The notes: a model not told the origin generated them from the letters alone. Numbered from the stretch's first letter, positions 51,817 through 62,837 are shown. The stretch is 64,000 nucleotides of DNA from Lactonifactor longoviformis DSM 17459 (GCF_900129135.1 NZ_FQVI01000003.1:207355-271354); one strand, 5' to 3'. Numbers and translations are program-made.

Positions 51817-53553
51817 ATGGAGTCTATTTTGCAGTATGTATTATACCTTGTGATTCTGGTTGCCCTGGCAATTCCTCTGGGCGGCTATATCGCTAAGGTT
51901 ATGAAAGGGGATAAGGTGTTCCTGTCCTGTATCTGCAGGCCATGTGAGAGACTGATTTATAAGGTCTTGCGTGTGGATGAAAAGGAAGAAATGACCTGGA
52001 AGAAATACGCGCTGTCTACTGTTTTATTCAGCGGCATTGGTCTTGTAATTTTTTTTGCAATTGAGATGCTTCAGCAGATATTGCCATTAAATCCGGAGAA
52101 GCTTCCCGGATTGTCCTGGCATCTTGCGTTTAACACAGCGGCCAGCTTTGTCACAAATACGAACTGGCAGGCATACAGCGGAGAGTCTGCACTGAGTTAT
52201 TTTACCCAGGCGACCTGCCTGACGGTATGGAATTTTGTCTCGGCGGCTACAGGTATTGCCGTTTTATTTGTATTAATCAGAGGGTTTGTGAGAAAGAAAG
52301 CAGACACTCTTGGAAGCTTTTGGGTAGACCTGACAAGAACCGTAGTTTACATATTGCTGCCTCTGAGTGTAGTGGTAACATTGGTACTGGTTTCCCAGGG
52401 GGTCGTGCAGAATCTGAAACCATATGAAACGGTATCTTTGGTGGAATCCTTTGAGACAGAGGATGGGACAGAGGTAACAGAGCAGACAGTTCCAATGGGA
52501 CCGGCAGCCAGCCAGATTGCAATAAAGCAGCTGGGAACCAATGGCGGGGGCTTTTTCGGGGTAAACTCTGCGTTTCCGCTGGAGAATCCCACCCCCCTGT
52601 CTAACTTGTTTGAAATGCTGTCAATTTTGCTGATTCCGGTTTCCCTGTGCTTCACTTTTGGAAAGGCGGTAAAGGATAAGAGACAGGGATATGCAATCTT
52701 TGTGGCTATGGCGATTATGCTGGTAGCTGCACTGGGGATTATCGGATATAACGAACAGCAGGCAACTCCTCAGCTGTCCGCGGGCGGCCAGGTAAATCTG
52801 ACAACTGTGGATCAGGCGGGGGGCAACATGGAGGGCAAAGAGACAAGATTCGGCATTGCCACATCCGCAACCTGGGCTGCCTTCACCACAGCGGCGTCGA
52901 ATGGTTCGGTGAATTCCATGCATGACAGTTATACACCTATCGGCGGAATGATAACTATGCTGCAGATGCAGCTGGGGGAAGTGATTTTCGGCGGAGTGGG
53001 CTGCGGGCTGTACGGGATGCTTGCATTTGCCATTATGACGGTATTCATCGCCGGCCTGATGGTGGGGAGAACTCCGGAATACCTTGGAAAAAAGATTGAA
53101 CCTTTTGAAATGAAAATGGCAGTGCTTGTGTGCCTGGCGACCCCGGTAGGAATCCTTGTAGGCAGCGGTATTGCGGCAGTCTGGCCGGGAGTGGCAGACA
53201 GTCTGAACAACCCCGGAGCCCATGGGTTTGCGGAAATGCTCTATGCATATTCCTCCGCAGGCGGCAACAATGGATCTGCATTTGCCGGATTTAATGCCAA
53301 TACTCCGTTCCTGAATGTGACCATCGGGCTGGTAATGCTTTTTGTGAGATTTCTTCCAATGCTTGCAACAATTGCAATCGCGGGCAGTCTGGCCAAAAAG
53401 AAGACAGTTGCCACAAGTGCCGGTACCTTGTCCACCTGCAACGGCATGTTCGTATTCTTATTAATATTTATAGTTCTGCTAATCGGCGCTTTGAGCTTTT
53501 TGCCGGCACTGGCATTGGGACCCATAGCAGAATTCTTTCAGATGATAGGATAG
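51817..53553 (+). CDS. kdpA: potassium-transporting ATPase subunit A
   Basis: A 578-residue channel-like subunit with about ten helices. [19 protein letters not shown] and [19 protein letters not shown] sequences are the selectivity-filter regions. It binds and conducts potassium in the high-affinity Kdp pump. ATG 51817 follows GGAGGTGA; an upstream GTG (51805) would lie inside kdpF. Confidence 0.95.
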   Translation: MESILQYVLYLVILVALAIPLGGYIAKVMKGDKVFLSCICRPCERLIYKVLRVDEKEEMTWKKYALSTVLFSGIGLVIFFAIEMLQQILPLNPEKLPGLSWHLAFNTAASFVTNTNWQAYSGESALSYFTQATCLTVWNFVSAATGIAVLFVLIRGFVRKKADTLGSFWVDLTRTVVYILLPLSVVVTLVLVSQGVVQNLKPYETVSLVESFETEDGTEVTEQTVPMGPAASQIAIKQLGTNGGGFFGVNSAFPLENPTPLSNLFEMLSILLIPVSLCFTFGKAVKDKRQGYAIFVAMAIMLVAALGIIGYNEQQATPQLSAGGQVNLTTVDQAGGNMEGKETRFGIATSATWAAFTTAASNGSVNSMHDSYTPIGGMITMLQMQLGEVIFGGVGCGLYGMLAFAIMTVFIAGLMVGRTPEYLGKKIEPFEMKMAVLVCLATPVGILVGSGIAAVWPGVADSLNNPGAHGFAEMLYAYSSAGGNNGSAFAGFNANTPFLNVTIGLVMLFVRFLPMLATIAIAGSLAKKKTVATSAGTLSTCNGMFVFLLIFIVLLIGALSFLPALALGPIAEFFQMIG

Positions 53554-53568
53554 GAGGAGATGAGAATA

Positions 53569-55635
53569 ATGTCTAAGAAACAACAAGGACTTGCAGACAA
53601 AGATATGGTTATCCGTGCGCTAAAGGATTCCTTTGTAAAGCTGGCGCCAAAGACCCAGGCTAAGAACCCTGTTATGATGCTGGTTTATATATCTGCAATC
53701 ATGACTACCATCCTGTTCTTCCTCTCCCTGGGGGGGATTCAGGACGCACCTGCAGGCTTCACTCTGGGAATTGCTGTTATCCTGTGGTTTACTGTATTAT
53801 TCGCAAACTTTGCAGAAGCTATTGCAGAAGGACGCGGGAAAGCCCAGGCAGACGCCCTGCGCTCAGCCAGAAAAGACGTTGAAGCACACAAAATACCATC
53901 GGCAGAGGAGAGAGATGTCATTGTAAAGGTGTCCTCGGCCGACTTAAAAAAAGGTGATATTGTAGTTGTATATGCCGGAGAACAAATTCCCGCAGACGGC
54001 GAGGTGATCGACGGTGCGGCATCCGTGGACGAGAGTGCCATTACGGGTGAGTCTGCTCCGGTTATCCGCGAGAGCGGCGGAGACAGAAGTGCAGTGACAG
54101 GAGGAACCACTGTGATATCTGACTGGCTGGTGATCCGTGTTACCAGCGAACCGGGGGAAAGTTTTCTGGACAAAATGATTGCTATGGTAGAGGGGGCTTC
54201 CCGAAAAAAAACACCTAATGAAATTGCGCTCCAGATTCTACTGATTGCGTTCTCTATTATTTTTGTACTGGTAACCATGTCCCTGTATACCTATTCCGTA
54301 TTTTCTGCAAAGCAGGCAGGGATTGCGAATCCTACATCAGTGACCTCACTGGTCGCACTTCTGGTATGCCTGGCACCTACAACCATCGGCGCTCTTTTAT
54401 CGGCCATCGGAATCGCGGGAATGAGCCGTCTGAACCAGGCAAATGTACTGGCTATGAGCGGCCGTGCAATTGAAGCGGCGGGTGATGTGGATGTATTAAT
54501 GCTGGATAAGACAGGTACGATTACACTGGGAAACCGGCAGGCATGCGAATTTATTCCCGTAGACGGCAATACACAGGAAAAGCTTGCGGATGCCGCCCAG
54601 CTGGCATCCCTTGCAGACGAAACTCCCGAGGGGAGGAGCGTCGTTGTCCTGGCAAAGGAAGAATTCAATATCCGGGGAAGGCATATGCAGGATATGAATA
54701 TGACCTTTGTCCCGTTTACGGCCGCAACCCGTATGAGCGGGGTGGATTATGACGGAAATGAGATACGAAAAGGGGCAGCGGATGCCGTAAAGCAGTATGT
54801 TACGGACAAAGGCGGTATATACAGTGAAGAATGCGACGAAGTCGTGCAAAGAATCTCCCGCCAGGGAGGAACTCCCCTTGTAGTAGCTAAAAACCATAAG
54901 ATTATGGGGGTTATCTACCTGAAAGATATCATCAAACAGGGGGTAAAAGAAAAATTTGCAGACCTTAGAAAAATGGGGATTAAAACCATTATGATTACCG
55001 GAGATAACCCTATGACAGCGGCTGCCATTGCGGCAGAAGCAGGAGTGGATGACTTTCTCGCAGAGGCAACTCCGGAAAGCAAGCTGGCATTCATCAGGGA
55101 ATTCCAGAGCCAGGGACACCTTGTGGCAATGACCGGGGACGGAACCAACGATGCGCCGGCTCTGGCACAGGCAGATGTGGCAGTAGCCATGAACTCAGGA
55201 ACACAGGCGGCAAAAGAGGCGGGGAATATGGTAGATCTGGATTCCTCTCCCACAAAGCTTATCGATATAGTCCGGATAGGAAAACAGCTGCTGATGACAA
55301 GAGGAAGCCTTACCACCTTCAGTATAGCCAATGACCTGGCAAAGTATTTTGCTATTATACCTGCACTTTTTATGGGGTTATATCCGGGACTGGCCGCTCT
55401 GAACATTATGCATCTGGAGAGTGCATCCAGCGCCATATTTTCAGCAATCATCTACAATGCCCTGATTATTGTTGCGTTAATTCCCCTTGCCTTAAAGGGG
55501 GTAAAGTACAGGGAAGTTCCGGCCGGAAAATTGTTGTCCAGAAATCTGCTGGTCTATGGTCTTGGCGGCATTGCCGCTCCCTTCCTTGCTATTAAATTGA
55601 TTGATATGATTATCACGGGAATCGGACTTGTATAA
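53569..55635 (+). CDS. kdpB: potassium-transporting ATPase subunit B
   Basis: A 688-residue P-type ATPase. [13 protein letters not shown] has the phosphorylated Asp; DESAITGES is the dephosphorylation loop; [20 protein letters not shown] is the hinge. It drives potassium uptake by hydrolysing ATP. Starts at 53560 and 53569 are both possible; the second was preferred for spacing from AGGAGG. Confidence 0.95.
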   Translation: MSKKQQGLADKDMVIRALKDSFVKLAPKTQAKNPVMMLVYISAIMTTILFFLSLGGIQDAPAGFTLGIAVILWFTVLFANFAEAIAEGRGKAQADALRSARKDVEAHKIPSAEERDVIVKVSSADLKKGDIVVVYAGEQIPADGEVIDGAASVDESAITGESAPVIRESGGDRSAVTGGTTVISDWLVIRVTSEPGESFLDKMIAMVEGASRKKTPNEIALQILLIAFSIIFVLVTMSLYTYSVFSAKQAGIANPTSVTSLVALLVCLAPTTIGALLSAIGIAGMSRLNQANVLAMSGRAIEAAGDVDVLMLDKTGTITLGNRQACEFIPVDGNTQEKLADAAQLASLADETPEGRSVVVLAKEEFNIRGRHMQDMNMTFVPFTAATRMSGVDYDGNEIRKGAADAVKQYVTDKGGIYSEECDEVVQRISRQGGTPLVVAKNHKIMGVIYLKDIIKQGVKEKFADLRKMGIKTIMITGDNPMTAAAIAAEAGVDDFLAEATPESKLAFIREFQSQGHLVAMTGDGTNDAPALAQADVAVAMNSGTQAAKEAGNMVDLDSSPTKLIDIVRIGKQLLMTRGSLTTFSIANDLAKYFAIIPALFMGLYPGLAALNIMHLESASSAIFSAIIYNALIIVALIPLALKGVKYREVPAGKLLSRNLLVYGLGGIAAPFLAIKLIDMIITGIGLV

Positions 55636-55650
55636 GAGAGGTGTGGGAAA

Positions 55651-56253
55651 ATGAAAAGTTATGGAAAAGAAGTATTTTTAAAGTCTCTGGGGATCCTGAT
55701 CGCATTTATTATTATATGCGGTTTCATCTACACCTTTGCGATGACAGGAATCTCTCAGCTTTTGTTTCACGACAAAGCCAACGGCAGTATTATAGAAGTG
55801 GACGGAAAGAAGTACGGATGTGAGCTTCTTGCTCAGGAGTTCACTGATGATGGCCATATGTGGGGACGTGTTATGAATATTAATACGGAAACCTTTACAG
55901 ATGAGAACGGCAGCCCTGCTATGTACAGCGGCCCCAGCAATCTAAGCCCTGCCGGGGAAGAAATGGAAGCGCTGGTTCAGGAGCGTGTGAAAAAACTAAA
56001 AGAAAGCAATCCGGATCAGGCAGGTAAAGTGCCGGTGGATCTGGTGACAGCATCAGGAAGCGGATTAGATCCTGAAATCTCCCCTGCTGCTGCAGAATAC
56101 CAGATTCCCAGAATCGCAGAAGCCACAGGAAAATCAGAAGAAGAGATCAGAGATATAGTGGACAAATACACAGAGGGACGTTTCCTGGGAATCTTTGGAG
56201 AACCCAGAGTTAATGTATTAAAAGTAAATCTGGCGCTGGACGGTATTTTGTAG
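55651..56253 (+). CDS. kdpC: potassium-transporting ATPase subunit C
   Basis: A 200-residue subunit with one N-terminal membrane helix. PVDLVTASGSGLDPEISPAAA and NVLKVNLALDGIL are conserved in KdpC, which raises ATP affinity of KdpB. GAGAGGTG precedes the ATG, 15 bases after kdpB. Confidence 0.95.
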   Translation: MKSYGKEVFLKSLGILIAFIIICGFIYTFAMTGISQLLFHDKANGSIIEVDGKKYGCELLAQEFTDDGHMWGRVMNINTETFTDENGSPAMYSGPSNLSPAGEEMEALVQERVKKLKESNPDQAGKVPVDLVTASGSGLDPEISPAAAEYQIPRIAEATGKSEEEIRDIVDKYTEGRFLGIFGEPRVNVLKVNLALDGIL

Positions 56254-56284
56254 CTGCAGTGCCGGATGAAAGGAGTGGAATACA

Positions 56285-57166
56285 GTGATTAACAGAAGAA
56301 TTGCATATGAAGCAAAAAGAAAGCTGGAGTTTGCCCCGGACTTTGGGGAGCCTGTAAGCCTGCTCACAGAACTGGCAGACTCCTTGAGTATGGAATACTG
56401 TAATCATCCTGAAACCTATAAAAATGACAAGGACAGGGTGATATGGCTGGAATATCCGTATTTCTGTTTTGATTGTGACACTTTTTTTGAAGAATACGGG
56501 GTACTGCTGGCCTCCATAGAAAAAGATATCCATGTGAAAGTCTATGGTATGGCAGATAAATTGGAGCTGGGAGAACTTGCCGCTGAGTTTACAGATGAAA
56601 AAAATATCAGATACCGGAAACGGAACAGTTCAGGCTCAGATTTTGAAAGTATCAGAAGTCTGTGCATTGAAATAGAAGCAAAAAGCACAGAACAATATGA
56701 GGCGCTCTGGGAATTGTTTTCCCATATGGACTATCGGCAAGATTATGCGGCTGTTAACCGCAAAAAGTGGAAGGATATGGGGGAAGACTGGACAGAAAAA
56801 GATCCTGACACATATTTTGCTTATCTCCAGCTGAGGGAGGAACAGGGAGAATTTTTCCTCAATATACTCACCTTAGAACAAAAAAAAGAACTCTGGACTG
56901 TGTATCTGGAGGAAGGGGTAAGCCCTGTAGAATTTGAATATCTGAACGATGCCATCGGAAGAGACTGGGAGATTAATATATTTGAATGGAACCTGGCTCT
57001 GCAGATGGCAGTGTCCCAGGCAGGAATATCTGTTCTCTATGAGAAAGATGACTTTAGGATCCTGGATCGGCAGGGCCGTCGAATATGGATGGATTACCGG
57101 TCTTCCGCAGCGGCGGAAAAATTGTTCCTTAAACTTCTGTTTCCTGCCGTTCCTCGTACGAATTAG
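56285..57166 (+). CDS. protein of unknown function between kdpC and kdpD
   Basis: A 293-residue soluble protein with no signal peptide or membrane helix. It is rich in acidic and aromatic residues (WLEYPYFCFDCDTFFEEYG, FAYLQLREEQGEFFLNILT). No family was recognised. The start is GTG 56285 with AAGGAG nine bases upstream. It is on the kdp strand, 31 bases after kdpC, and ends before a terminator, so it is probably cotranscribed with kdpFABC rather than with kdpDE. Its role in potassium physiology is only suggested by position. Confidence 0.75.
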   Translation: MINRRIAYEAKRKLEFAPDFGEPVSLLTELADSLSMEYCNHPETYKNDKDRVIWLEYPYFCFDCDTFFEEYGVLLASIEKDIHVKVYGMADKLELGELAAEFTDEKNIRYRKRNSSGSDFESIRSLCIEIEAKSTEQYEALWELFSHMDYRQDYAAVNRKKWKDMGEDWTEKDPDTYFAYLQLREEQGEFFLNILTLEQKKELWTVYLEEGVSPVEFEYLNDAIGRDWEINIFEWNLALQMAVSQAGISVLYEKDDFRILDRQGRRIWMDYRSSAAAEKLFLKLLFPAVPRTN

Positions 57167-57214
57167 CAGAAAAACGTATGGAAAAGTGTGACAGCCTTTT
57201 CATACGTTTTTCTG
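57167..57214 (+). terminator. terminator between the kdpFABC and kdpDE genes
   Basis: CAGAAAAACGTATG pairs with CATACGTTTTTCTG, with additional AAAAG/CTTTT pairs inside. It separates the pump genes from kdpDE, which has its own promoter. Confidence 0.75.
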
Positions 57215-57215
57215 A

Positions 57216-57235
57216 TCTTAATGCAATCTTAATGC
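57216..57235 (+). promoter_or_regulatory. KdpE-like boxes upstream of kdpDE
   Basis: TCTTAATGC occurs at 57216-57224 and 57227-57235, an 11-base step identical to the pair upstream of trkH. They lie about 20 bases before the expected -35 position of the kdpDE promoter, a suitable place for an OmpR-family activator. Confidence 0.6.
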
Positions 57236-57276
57236 GCTGCAGAAAAAATTTATTCTCTGAATTCTGGGAGATCAGG

Positions 57277-57282
57277 TATAAT
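57277..57282 (+). promoter_or_regulatory. -10 box of kdpDE promoter
   Basis: A perfect TATAAT with no good TTGACA 17 bases upstream, which fits an activator-dependent promoter using the boxes at 57216. Confidence 0.5.
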
Positions 57283-57352
57283 ACCTAATAGATATTAAGA
57301 AAACATAAGGAGTAAGAATTTGACGATGAATCCTGTATGGGGGAGTGAAAAG

Positions 57353-60055
57353 ATGGAACAACGGCCGAATCCCGATGCCATTCTAAAGCAGATCGAAGAA
57401 GAGAAGGTAATAAAAGAGAAAGGAAAACTAAAAATATTTTTTGGCTATGCGGCAGGAGTGGGAAAAACATATGCGATGCTGGAGGCTGCTCACGCGGCGA
57501 AGAAGGCTGGCCTGGACGTGGTTGTGGGGTATATTGAACCACACACAAGGCCGGATACGCTGGCACTGCTTGAGGGACTTTGCCAGCTCCCCCCTCTGGA
57601 GATTCCGTACAAAGGAATTACACTGAGAGAATTTGATTTGGACGGTGCTATCAAACGAAAACCCAGGCTGATTCTTGTGGATGAGCTGGCTCATACCAAC
57701 GCAGAAAACTGCCGCCACAGAAAGAGATATCAGGATATCCAGGAGCTTCTCCGGGCCGGAATAGATGTTTATACGACAGTAAATGTACAGCACCTGGAGA
57801 GTCTGAACGATATCGTGGCATCCATTACCGGGGTGGTGGTCAGGGAGCGAATCCCTGACGATGTCTTTGATGACGCAGATCAGGTGGAACTGGTAGACGT
57901 GGAGCCGGAGGATCTGATCAAAAGGCTGAACGAAGGGAAAATATACAAATACAAGCAGGCGAAGAAGGCCCTGGGGAACTTTTTTCAGCAGGATAATCTG
58001 GTGGCGCTCCGGGAGATCGCCCTGCGCCGTACCGCTGACAGGGTGAACAAAATATCGGAAAAAAATAAGCCCTGGATGAAAAACAGTAATTATTATACGG
58101 ATGAACACATACTTATCTGTCTGTCATCTTCTCCCTCCAATGCAAAGGTAATACGTACGGCAGCCCGTATGGCCAGCGCCTTCCACGGCATGTTCACCGC
58201 AGTTTACGTGGAAACCTCTCAGACGAAGACACTAAGTAAATTTGATCAGCAGAGGCTGGCAGACAATCTGCGCCTGGCCGAGCAGATGGGAGCTAAAATA
58301 GTTAACGTATTCGGGGACGATATCGCCCAGCAGATTGCGGGGTATGCTAAGCTGGCAGGGGTTTCTAAGATTGTTCTGGGGAGGAGCCAGCAGAGGCGGC
58401 ATTTGCTGTTCTCATCTCAAAGCTTTGCGGATAAGCTGACGCAGCTTGCCCCGAATCTTGACATCTATATTATTCCGGAGTCAGCAGAGGAAAAGAAAAA
58501 GCCCTATCAGAGTATAAAAGGAGGACAGCCGGCCCGTGGTTTCTCACTGCTTGATTCGCTAAAGGCTCTTGGGATCCTGGTGGTATGCACCGCCTTGGGC
58601 CTTTGGCTCAGGAGCCTCGGCTTTACAGAATCCAATATCATAATGGTGTACATCCTGGGAGTACTGGTAACCGCGCTGTGTACGAAGAGCAAAAGCTACA
58701 GCCTTATCAGCTCGATTATCAGCGTGCTTGCATTTAACTTCTTTTTTACCGTTCCCAGATTCTCTTTTAATGCCTATGAGGCTGGGTATCCGGTTACTTT
58801 TGTAATCATGTTTTTGGTGGCATTTATCACGTCAACCCTTACGATGAAGGTGAAACAGCAGGCCTTCCAGTCAGCGGCCAAGGCATATCGCACAGAGATT
58901 CTGCTTGAGACCAGCCAGAAGCTTCAGAAAGAGCGCACCATTGACGGAATTATCAGGGAAGCTGCGGGCCAGATGACAAAATTGCTGGATCGGCCTGTGG
59001 TTTTCTATACACCGGATAAGAAAAACAAGCTGATCCCAAGCATATTCGGCACACAGGAGGGAGAGGATACCTCCGTGTATATCAATGAAGAGGAGCAGGC
59101 AGTGGCAGAGTGGGTTTATAAAAACAACAAACATGCCGGGGCGACCACCAGCACACTTCCGGGGGCAAAATGCCTTTATCTGGCCGTGCGTAATAAAGAA
59201 CAGGCGCTGGCGGTTGCGGGTGTTGTTTTAAACAGTGACATGCTGGAATCTTTTGAAAAAAGTCTTTTAATAGCAATGCTCAGCGAGTGTGCGCTGGCTC
59301 TGGAAAAGCAGGTGCTGAATGAAAAAAAGAATGAGATTGCGCTGAAAGCCCAGCAGGAGCAGCTGAGAGCTAACCTGTTAAGAGCGATCTCTCACGATCT
59401 AAGGACACCTCTGACCAGTATCTCAGGAAATGCCAGTGTGCTGATGCAGAACGGGTCACATATGGAAGAGACCCAGAAAAACAAGATTTACACGGACATA
59501 TTTGACGATTCCATGTGGCTGATAAATCTGGTAGAAAACCTGCTGTCTGTAACACGGATCGACAATGGAACCATGAATATACAGATGCAGGCGGAATTGC
59601 TGGAGGAGGTAATCACAGAGGCTCTGCACCATATAAACAGAAAAAGTACGGACCATACGATCCAGGTAGAACTGGAAGATGAGTTCCTTATGGGAAAGAT
59701 GGATTCCAGATTAATTGTGCAGGTTTTTATTAATATCATAGATAATGCGATCAAGTATACGCAGAAAGGTTCCTGTATCCGTATCATCGGGAAAAAGAAA
59801 GGAAAGTATTTATATATAGAAATAGAGGACGACGGACCGGGCATCGGCAGGGAGGAACAGGAGAAATTATTTGATATGTTTTATACGGCAAATAATGAGA
59901 GGGGAGACAGCCGAAGGGGCCTGGGTCTGGGGCTTGCGCTGTGCAAGTCCATTATAACTGCACACGGAGGGAATATTGGTGTGAAGGAAAATAGCCCTCA
60001 CGGGACCATTTTCTATTTCACGCTGCCTGCAGAGGAGGTAATTATACATGAATAA
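57353..60055 (+). CDS. kdpD: sensor histidine kinase KdpD
   Basis: A 900-residue sensor kinase. The N-terminal KdpD domain has the Walker motif GYAAGVGKTYAML and LVDELAHTN; a universal stress protein-like domain follows (about 240-360), then four membrane helices (about 400-500), a GAF-like region, and the kinase core with AISHDLRTPLTSISGN and GLGLALCKSIITAHGG. It senses potassium or turgor and phosphorylates KdpE. The ATG at 57353 has GGGGGAG seven bases upstream and gives the usual N-terminus; earlier starts at 57320 and 57326 are possible. Confidence 0.93.
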   Translation: MEQRPNPDAILKQIEEEKVIKEKGKLKIFFGYAAGVGKTYAMLEAAHAAKKAGLDVVVGYIEPHTRPDTLALLEGLCQLPPLEIPYKGITLREFDLDGAIKRKPRLILVDELAHTNAENCRHRKRYQDIQELLRAGIDVYTTVNVQHLESLNDIVASITGVVVRERIPDDVFDDADQVELVDVEPEDLIKRLNEGKIYKYKQAKKALGNFFQQDNLVALREIALRRTADRVNKISEKNKPWMKNSNYYTDEHILICLSSSPSNAKVIRTAARMASAFHGMFTAVYVETSQTKTLSKFDQQRLADNLRLAEQMGAKIVNVFGDDIAQQIAGYAKLAGVSKIVLGRSQQRRHLLFSSQSFADKLTQLAPNLDIYIIPESAEEKKKPYQSIKGGQPARGFSLLDSLKALGILVVCTALGLWLRSLGFTESNIIMVYILGVLVTALCTKSKSYSLISSIISVLAFNFFFTVPRFSFNAYEAGYPVTFVIMFLVAFITSTLTMKVKQQAFQSAAKAYRTEILLETSQKLQKERTIDGIIREAAGQMTKLLDRPVVFYTPDKKNKLIPSIFGTQEGEDTSVYINEEEQAVAEWVYKNNKHAGATTSTLPGAKCLYLAVRNKEQALAVAGVVLNSDMLESFEKSLLIAMLSECALALEKQVLNEKKNEIALKAQQEQLRANLLRAISHDLRTPLTSISGNASVLMQNGSHMEETQKNKIYTDIFDDSMWLINLVENLLSVTRIDNGTMNIQMQAELLEEVITEALHHINRKSTDHTIQVELEDEFLMGKMDSRLIVQVFINIIDNAIKYTQKGSCIRIIGKKKGKYLYIEIEDDGPGIGREEQEKLFDMFYTANNERGDSRRGLGLGLALCKSIITAHGGNIGVKENSPHGTIFYFTLPAEEVIIHE

Positions 60056-60761
60056 ACCATTAATATTAGTTGTTGAGGACGACAAAGCAGTCCGAAACCT
60101 GATTTCCACAACGCTGGATACCCAGGAATACCGCTATCATGTGGCGAAAAACGGAGCTCAGGCCCTGGTTGAGGCGGTATCTCAGAGACCCGACGTAATC
60201 ATTCTGGATCTGGGCCTTCCCGATATGGACGGGGTGGAGATCATCCGCAAGGTCCGTTCCTGGTCCCAGGTACCAATTATAGTAGTGAGTGCCAGAAGCG
60301 AGGACAGGGATAAGGTTACAGCGCTGGACGAGGGAGCCGATGATTTTCTTACGAAGCCATTCAGTGTGGAGGAATTGCTGGCGAGAGTGAGAGTCAGCCT
60401 GAGAAGGGTACAGTATCAAAACAGCAATGCATCTGAGAACAGTGCTGTTTTCAGAAATGGCGGACTTACCATTGACTACGCCTCGGGGTGCGTAAGTGTA
60501 GACGGTAAGGAAATACATCTCACGCCGATCGAATACAAGCTGCTTTGCCTTCTGTCCAGGAATGTAGGAAAAGTACTTACACACAATTTTATCCTGAATG
60601 AGGTCTGGGGGAATGTGATGCAGAGTGATGTACCGTCTCTCAGGGTATTTATGGCAACTCTGAGAAAAAAAATTGAAAAGAACACCTCGGAGCCCGAGTA
60701 CATCCAGACCCATATCGGAATCGGCTACCGAATGCTGCGGATAGAAGAGAATGACAAGTAA
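60048..60761 (+). CDS. kdpE: response regulator KdpE
   Basis: A 237-residue OmpR-family regulator. The receiver domain has VVEDDKAV, VIILDLGLPDMDG with the phosphoacceptor Asp, and FLTKPFS; the C-terminal winged helix has HLTPIEYKLLCLL. It overlaps kdpD by 8 bases. It probably binds the 11-base-spaced TCTTAATGC repeats found in this region. Confidence 0.95.
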   Translation: MNKPLILVVEDDKAVRNLISTTLDTQEYRYHVAKNGAQALVEAVSQRPDVIILDLGLPDMDGVEIIRKVRSWSQVPIIVVSARSEDRDKVTALDEGADDFLTKPFSVEELLARVRVSLRRVQYQNSNASENSAVFRNGGLTIDYASGCVSVDGKEIHLTPIEYKLLCLLSRNVGKVLTHNFILNEVWGNVMQSDVPSLRVFMATLRKKIEKNTSEPEYIQTHIGIGYRMLRIEENDK

Positions 60762-60847
60762 CACGGAAACCTACTTTACGTAAGAATGACTATGTGAGAA
60801 AATAGAGGTGAGAACTGGCAAATAGTGGAAAATAGGGTGGACCGGAG

Positions 60848-62668
60848 ATGGATTATAAAAAGGCGGCAAGGCAGATATGCCGGAAACTGGGAGGGAGAGA
60901 TAACCTGGAAAAGGTGGAGCACTGTTCTACCCGTCTCAGAGTAACGGTAAAGGATCCGGAAAAAGTGGATCTGCGAGGCTTAAAAAATCTGAGAGAGGTC
61001 AGCGGTGTTGTCCATGACGGGGCAGATCTGCAGATAATTCTGGGGCCGGGGACAGTTATCCGGATCTTTAACCATCTGTATCTGACAGAAAGGGATGAGA
61101 TGCAAAGGGCATCCGGCAGAAGAAAATCTCCTGGATACTGGCTGAAAAAGGGAGTGAAAAAAATGGGAGATATTTTTATTCCCATCATCCCCGCCCTTGT
61201 GGCTGCCGGATTTTTAAAGGGAATTGTGGACCTTATGGGAACCCTGTCCCAGCATGGGATTCTGAATATCGGACTGGACAATTCCTTTTATTCATTTGCA
61301 GGTCTGATCGTCAATTCCGTATATGCATTTCTGCCTATTCTAATCGCCTTCAGTGCTGCCAGAGTATTCGGAGGCAATCCCTATCTGGGCGCTGTGGTGG
61401 GTATGATGATGCTGAATCCGGACTTGCAGAATGCCTGGTCCAAAGTGTCTGACGGGGGCGTGACATACCAGAGTGTATTCTGCGGTCTGTACGAGGTTCC
61501 CATGACAGGATATCAGGGACATGTACTTCCTGTGATTATAGCGGTCTGGATTATGAGTGCACTGGAGAAAAAGCTGCATAAGACAGTACCTCCAATGCTT
61601 GATTTATTTATAACGCCTCTGGCGAGCCTGTTTATCTCGGGTTATCTGACATTTGCTGTTGTAGGCCCTGTTTTTCTTAAAATCGAAGATATCCTGCTTC
61701 TGGTGGTAAAAGGTATCCTGACAGCGCCCTGGGGAATCGGCGGCTTTTTTATGGGAGGAATCTTTTCCGCAACTGTGATTACCGGAGTTCACCATATGTA
61801 TACGGTACTGGAATTGGGACAGCTGGCTACCTATGGGTTTAATTATCTGAATCCGATAGCTTCTGCAGCGAATATAGCCCAGGGAGGGGCCGCCCTCGCC
61901 ATGGCTATAAGAATGAAGAACCGGAGGGTAAAAGGGATCGCAATTCCTTCGGCCTTAAGCGCCTTTATGGGGATTACGGAACCGGCAATTTTCGGCGTAA
62001 ACCTCCGCTATGGTACTCCTTTTCTGGCAGCGGCGCTGGGCGGTGCCTTCGGCGGCTGGTATGCGGCTCTGCGTGGGCTGGGGGCCTCGGGAACGGGGAT
62101 TACAGGCATCTTTGCCTTCCCTCTGTATCTTGAAAAACCCTGGGATTACCTTATCAGTCTTTTTATTGCTCTGACAGTTTCCTTTGCTCTAACGTGGATT
62201 CTGGGAGGGAGGGAAGAAAACCTCCATGTCACTTCGCCTGTACAGGGAGAACTGATACCCCTGGCGGAGGTAAGCGATGCCACCTTCGGCAGAGGCGTTC
62301 TGGGACCCGGCGTGGCCATACGCCCTTCCAAAGGGAAGATCGCAGCACCTGTGGACGGAACCATAGAAGTGACTTTTGATACCGGACATGCAGTGATACT
62401 TTCGGGAAGAAACGGTGCGGAAATCCTGGTGCATGTGGGAATTAACACCATTAATCTTGGGGGCAGATATTTCAGCTGCAGGGTGAAGAAGGGTGAAAAG
62501 GTAAGGAGGGGGGATCTATTGATTGAATTTCAGAAAGAATTTATTGAAAGAGAGGGGTATGATCTGACTACTCCTGTAATTCTGGTAAATGCAGATAACT
62601 ACGACATGACACTTACAAGAGAGCCCGGAAGGGTTAAAAAGTTAGATGAAATTATGCTGATAGAATAA
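60848..62668 (+). CDS. PTS permease EIIBCA, glucose/beta-glucoside superfamily
   Basis: A 606-residue fused sugar phosphotransferase permease. EIIB (1-85) has GGRDNLEKVEHCSTRLR with the phosphorylated Cys; EIIC (about 100-445) is the membrane channel with GITEPAIFGVNLRYGTPF; EIIA (about 455-606) has DTGHAVILSG and HVGINTINLGG with the active His. It imports and phosphorylates a sugar such as a beta-glucoside, sucrose or trehalose. No glycosidase or regulator is adjacent, so the sugar is unknown. The ribosome binding site (CCGGAG) is close and weak. Confidence 0.92.
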   Translation: MDYKKAARQICRKLGGRDNLEKVEHCSTRLRVTVKDPEKVDLRGLKNLREVSGVVHDGADLQIILGPGTVIRIFNHLYLTERDEMQRASGRRKSPGYWLKKGVKKMGDIFIPIIPALVAAGFLKGIVDLMGTLSQHGILNIGLDNSFYSFAGLIVNSVYAFLPILIAFSAARVFGGNPYLGAVVGMMMLNPDLQNAWSKVSDGGVTYQSVFCGLYEVPMTGYQGHVLPVIIAVWIMSALEKKLHKTVPPMLDLFITPLASLFISGYLTFAVVGPVFLKIEDILLLVVKGILTAPWGIGGFFMGGIFSATVITGVHHMYTVLELGQLATYGFNYLNPIASAANIAQGGAALAMAIRMKNRRVKGIAIPSALSAFMGITEPAIFGVNLRYGTPFLAAALGGAFGGWYAALRGLGASGTGITGIFAFPLYLEKPWDYLISLFIALTVSFALTWILGGREENLHVTSPVQGELIPLAEVSDATFGRGVLGPGVAIRPSKGKIAAPVDGTIEVTFDTGHAVILSGRNGAEILVHVGINTINLGGRYFSCRVKKGEKVRRGDLLIEFQKEFIEREGYDLTTPVILVNADNYDMTLTREPGRVKKLDEIMLIE

Positions 62669-62793
62669 AAGGAAAGTGTTGTAAGTAAGGATAAGAACGT
62701 GTATAATAACACTTATTATTACCTCAACGAATGCGCCGGAACATTACTGATAGGAGATATTGGCAAAAAATTCACAAACTTTGCTGTAAACTA

Positions 62794-62822
62794 TTGACAA
62801 AACTGTAAGAATGTGATATTTT
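62794..62822 (+). promoter_or_regulatory. promoter of fhs
   Basis: TTGACA and TATTTT separated by 17 bases, with transcription starting about 62830, just before the ZTP aptamer. The rest of 62669-62793 shows no gene. Confidence 0.75.
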
Positions 62823-62837
62823 TAACATATCATCAAA

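Noticed and set aside
54496..55119. Minus-strand open frame of 207 codons
   Set aside because: It is antisense to kdpB, whose catalytic motifs are intact, and has no start signals.
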